Shown here in pieces: positions 7,289 to 7,831 of a stretch of DNA of 7,831 bases. The position numbers were made by a program, and so were the translations under genes. Source of the stretch: Cyclobacteriaceae bacterium (lineage in GTDB: Bacteria > Bacteroidota > Bacteroidia > Cytophagales > Cyclobacteriaceae); contig JAUUZS010000185.1 of NCBI GenBank assembly GCA_030589835.1, positions 1-7,831 of the forward strand. Reading direction: 5' to 3'. Numbering within the stretch: position 1 is the stretch's first letter; each line of letters starts with the position of its first letter. The notes under the pieces were generated by a model. It worked only from the letters and a program-made list of their open reading frames with translations, was not told where the DNA came from and searched no databases.

Positions 7289-7831
7289 TTAAGGGGCTAC
7301 ACTTTTTGCTTTACCGGCTTGCGCTTGAGACCCCATATTTGGCAGTTTCATTTTTAGGGTTGTTCCTTTGCGTGGTTCAGAGGTAAGTGAAATATCGCCA
7401 TTTAGCTTTTGCACAGTTTCCTTTACAATGTAAAGTCCCAATCCTGACCCGGCATTTTGGTCTGTTGCCCTAAAAAACATCTTGAACACATCTTCCTGGT
7501 ATTTTTTATGAATCCCTGCTCCCTTGTCCCCTATTTCAATATTAGCATCGCCATTTTCTACTTCAATATTGATATTGATTTCTGTATTTTCCGGATCACT
7601 AAACTTTAAGGAGTTGCTAATTATGTTATTGAAAATTACCTTTATCCTACTGGCATCAGAATAGAAGGCCTTTTTTTGATGAATGCTAAGCTTCGGCTTT
7701 GGTGGAATAGAATTACTCGAATACTTCAAATAGTCAAAGGTATCGTCTACCAATTTTTCGAAATCTATTTTCTGCCGTTTTGGGGTAACACGGGCATTTT
7801 TCGTGAGTTCTATAATGTCCTTAATAAATTC
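7289..7831 (-). CDS. Sensor histidine kinase, C-terminal catalytic region (5' end outside window)
   Basis: The gene enters from the right edge and is read leftward; 180 residues are visible and the frame is open to the edge. The first in-window candidate start is a TTG at 7753 inside the conserved linker, so it is not the true start. Counting from the edge, residues 1-30 (EFIKDIIELTKNARV...) look like the end of the dimerisation helices. An HATPase domain follows, with the N-box NNIISNSLKFS (N69, N73), G1 box IGDKGAGI (D102), an F-box-like FKMFFRAT and G2 box GSGLGLYIVKET (from about 128). The kinase would bind ATP and phosphorylate a conserved histidine upstream, outside the window. The polypeptide ends with a short Ala/Lys/Gln tail (SQAQAGKAKSVAP) and no receiver domain follows. 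The sensor domain, signal and cognate regulator cannot be determined. No intrinsic terminator is obvious after the TAA. Confidence 0.93.
   Translation of the reverse strand, partial: EFIKDIIELTKNARVTPKRQKIDFEKLVDDTFDYLKYSSNSIPPKPKLSIHQKKAFYSDASRIKVIFNNIISNSLKFSDPENTEININIEVENGDANIEIGDKGAGIHKKYQEDVFKMFFRATDQNAGSGLGLYIVKETVQKLNGDISLTSEPRKGTTLKMKLPNMGSQAQAGKAKSVAP

Noticed and set aside
1..7831. CRISPR array, tRNA or rRNA genes, toxin-antitoxin pair, phage genes
   Set aside because: No regularly spaced repeats, no tRNA-like cloverleaf with conserved T-loop sequence, and no corresponding protein families. The multi-branched element at 7077-7203 lacks tRNA consensus bases.

Overview
The window looks like chromosomal DNA of a Bacteroidota bacterium, probably a free-living Cytophagia- or Saprospiria-like lineage. 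Reasons: moderate, AT-leaning composition; A-rich translation starts almost without Shine-Dalgarno sequences; a perfect match to the Bacteroidota -7 promoter element (TAnnTTTG) in the first intergenic gap; and protein sequences of that flavour. The taxonomic call is an inference from style, not a search.

The left six-sevenths is on the + strand. It begins inside a PQQ-type beta-propeller gene (3' part, to 875). A 280-bp AT-rich gap follows with a candidate promoter. Then come three tightly packed genes: a GT-B glycosyltransferase (1156-2469), an ABC ATPase of the LolD/MacB/YbbA type (2459-3136, overlapping the previous gene by 11 bp) and a very large 10-helix FtsX/MacB-type permease (3155-6403, 18-bp gap). 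The glycosyltransferase is interrupted by one in-frame TAG at 1849-1851. The reading frame continues without any shift on the other side, so the gene is a single-codon nonsense pseudogene, an error, or a readthrough case.

The right part is on the - strand: trmL (tRNA wobble 2'-O-methyltransferase, 6462-6923), convergent with the permease, and the C-terminal catalytic part of a sensor histidine kinase (7289 to the window edge). Between these two lies a compact 127-bp element (7077-7203) with perfect 17-bp terminal inverted repeats, a flanking 6-bp direct repeat (ATAATT) and three internal hairpins. It has the anatomy of a small non-autonomous transposable element (MITE-like) that would fold as a closed multi-branched RNA or cruciform.

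Functionally, the ATPase and permease should form one mechanotransmission-type ABC complex in the inner membrane that acts on lipid, lipoprotein or other envelope substrates. The overlap with the glycosyltransferase suggests co-expression, and the beta-propeller upstream may belong to the same neighbourhood. No substrate can be read from the sequence. The two best leads are the amber-interrupted glycosyltransferase and the inverted-repeat element.
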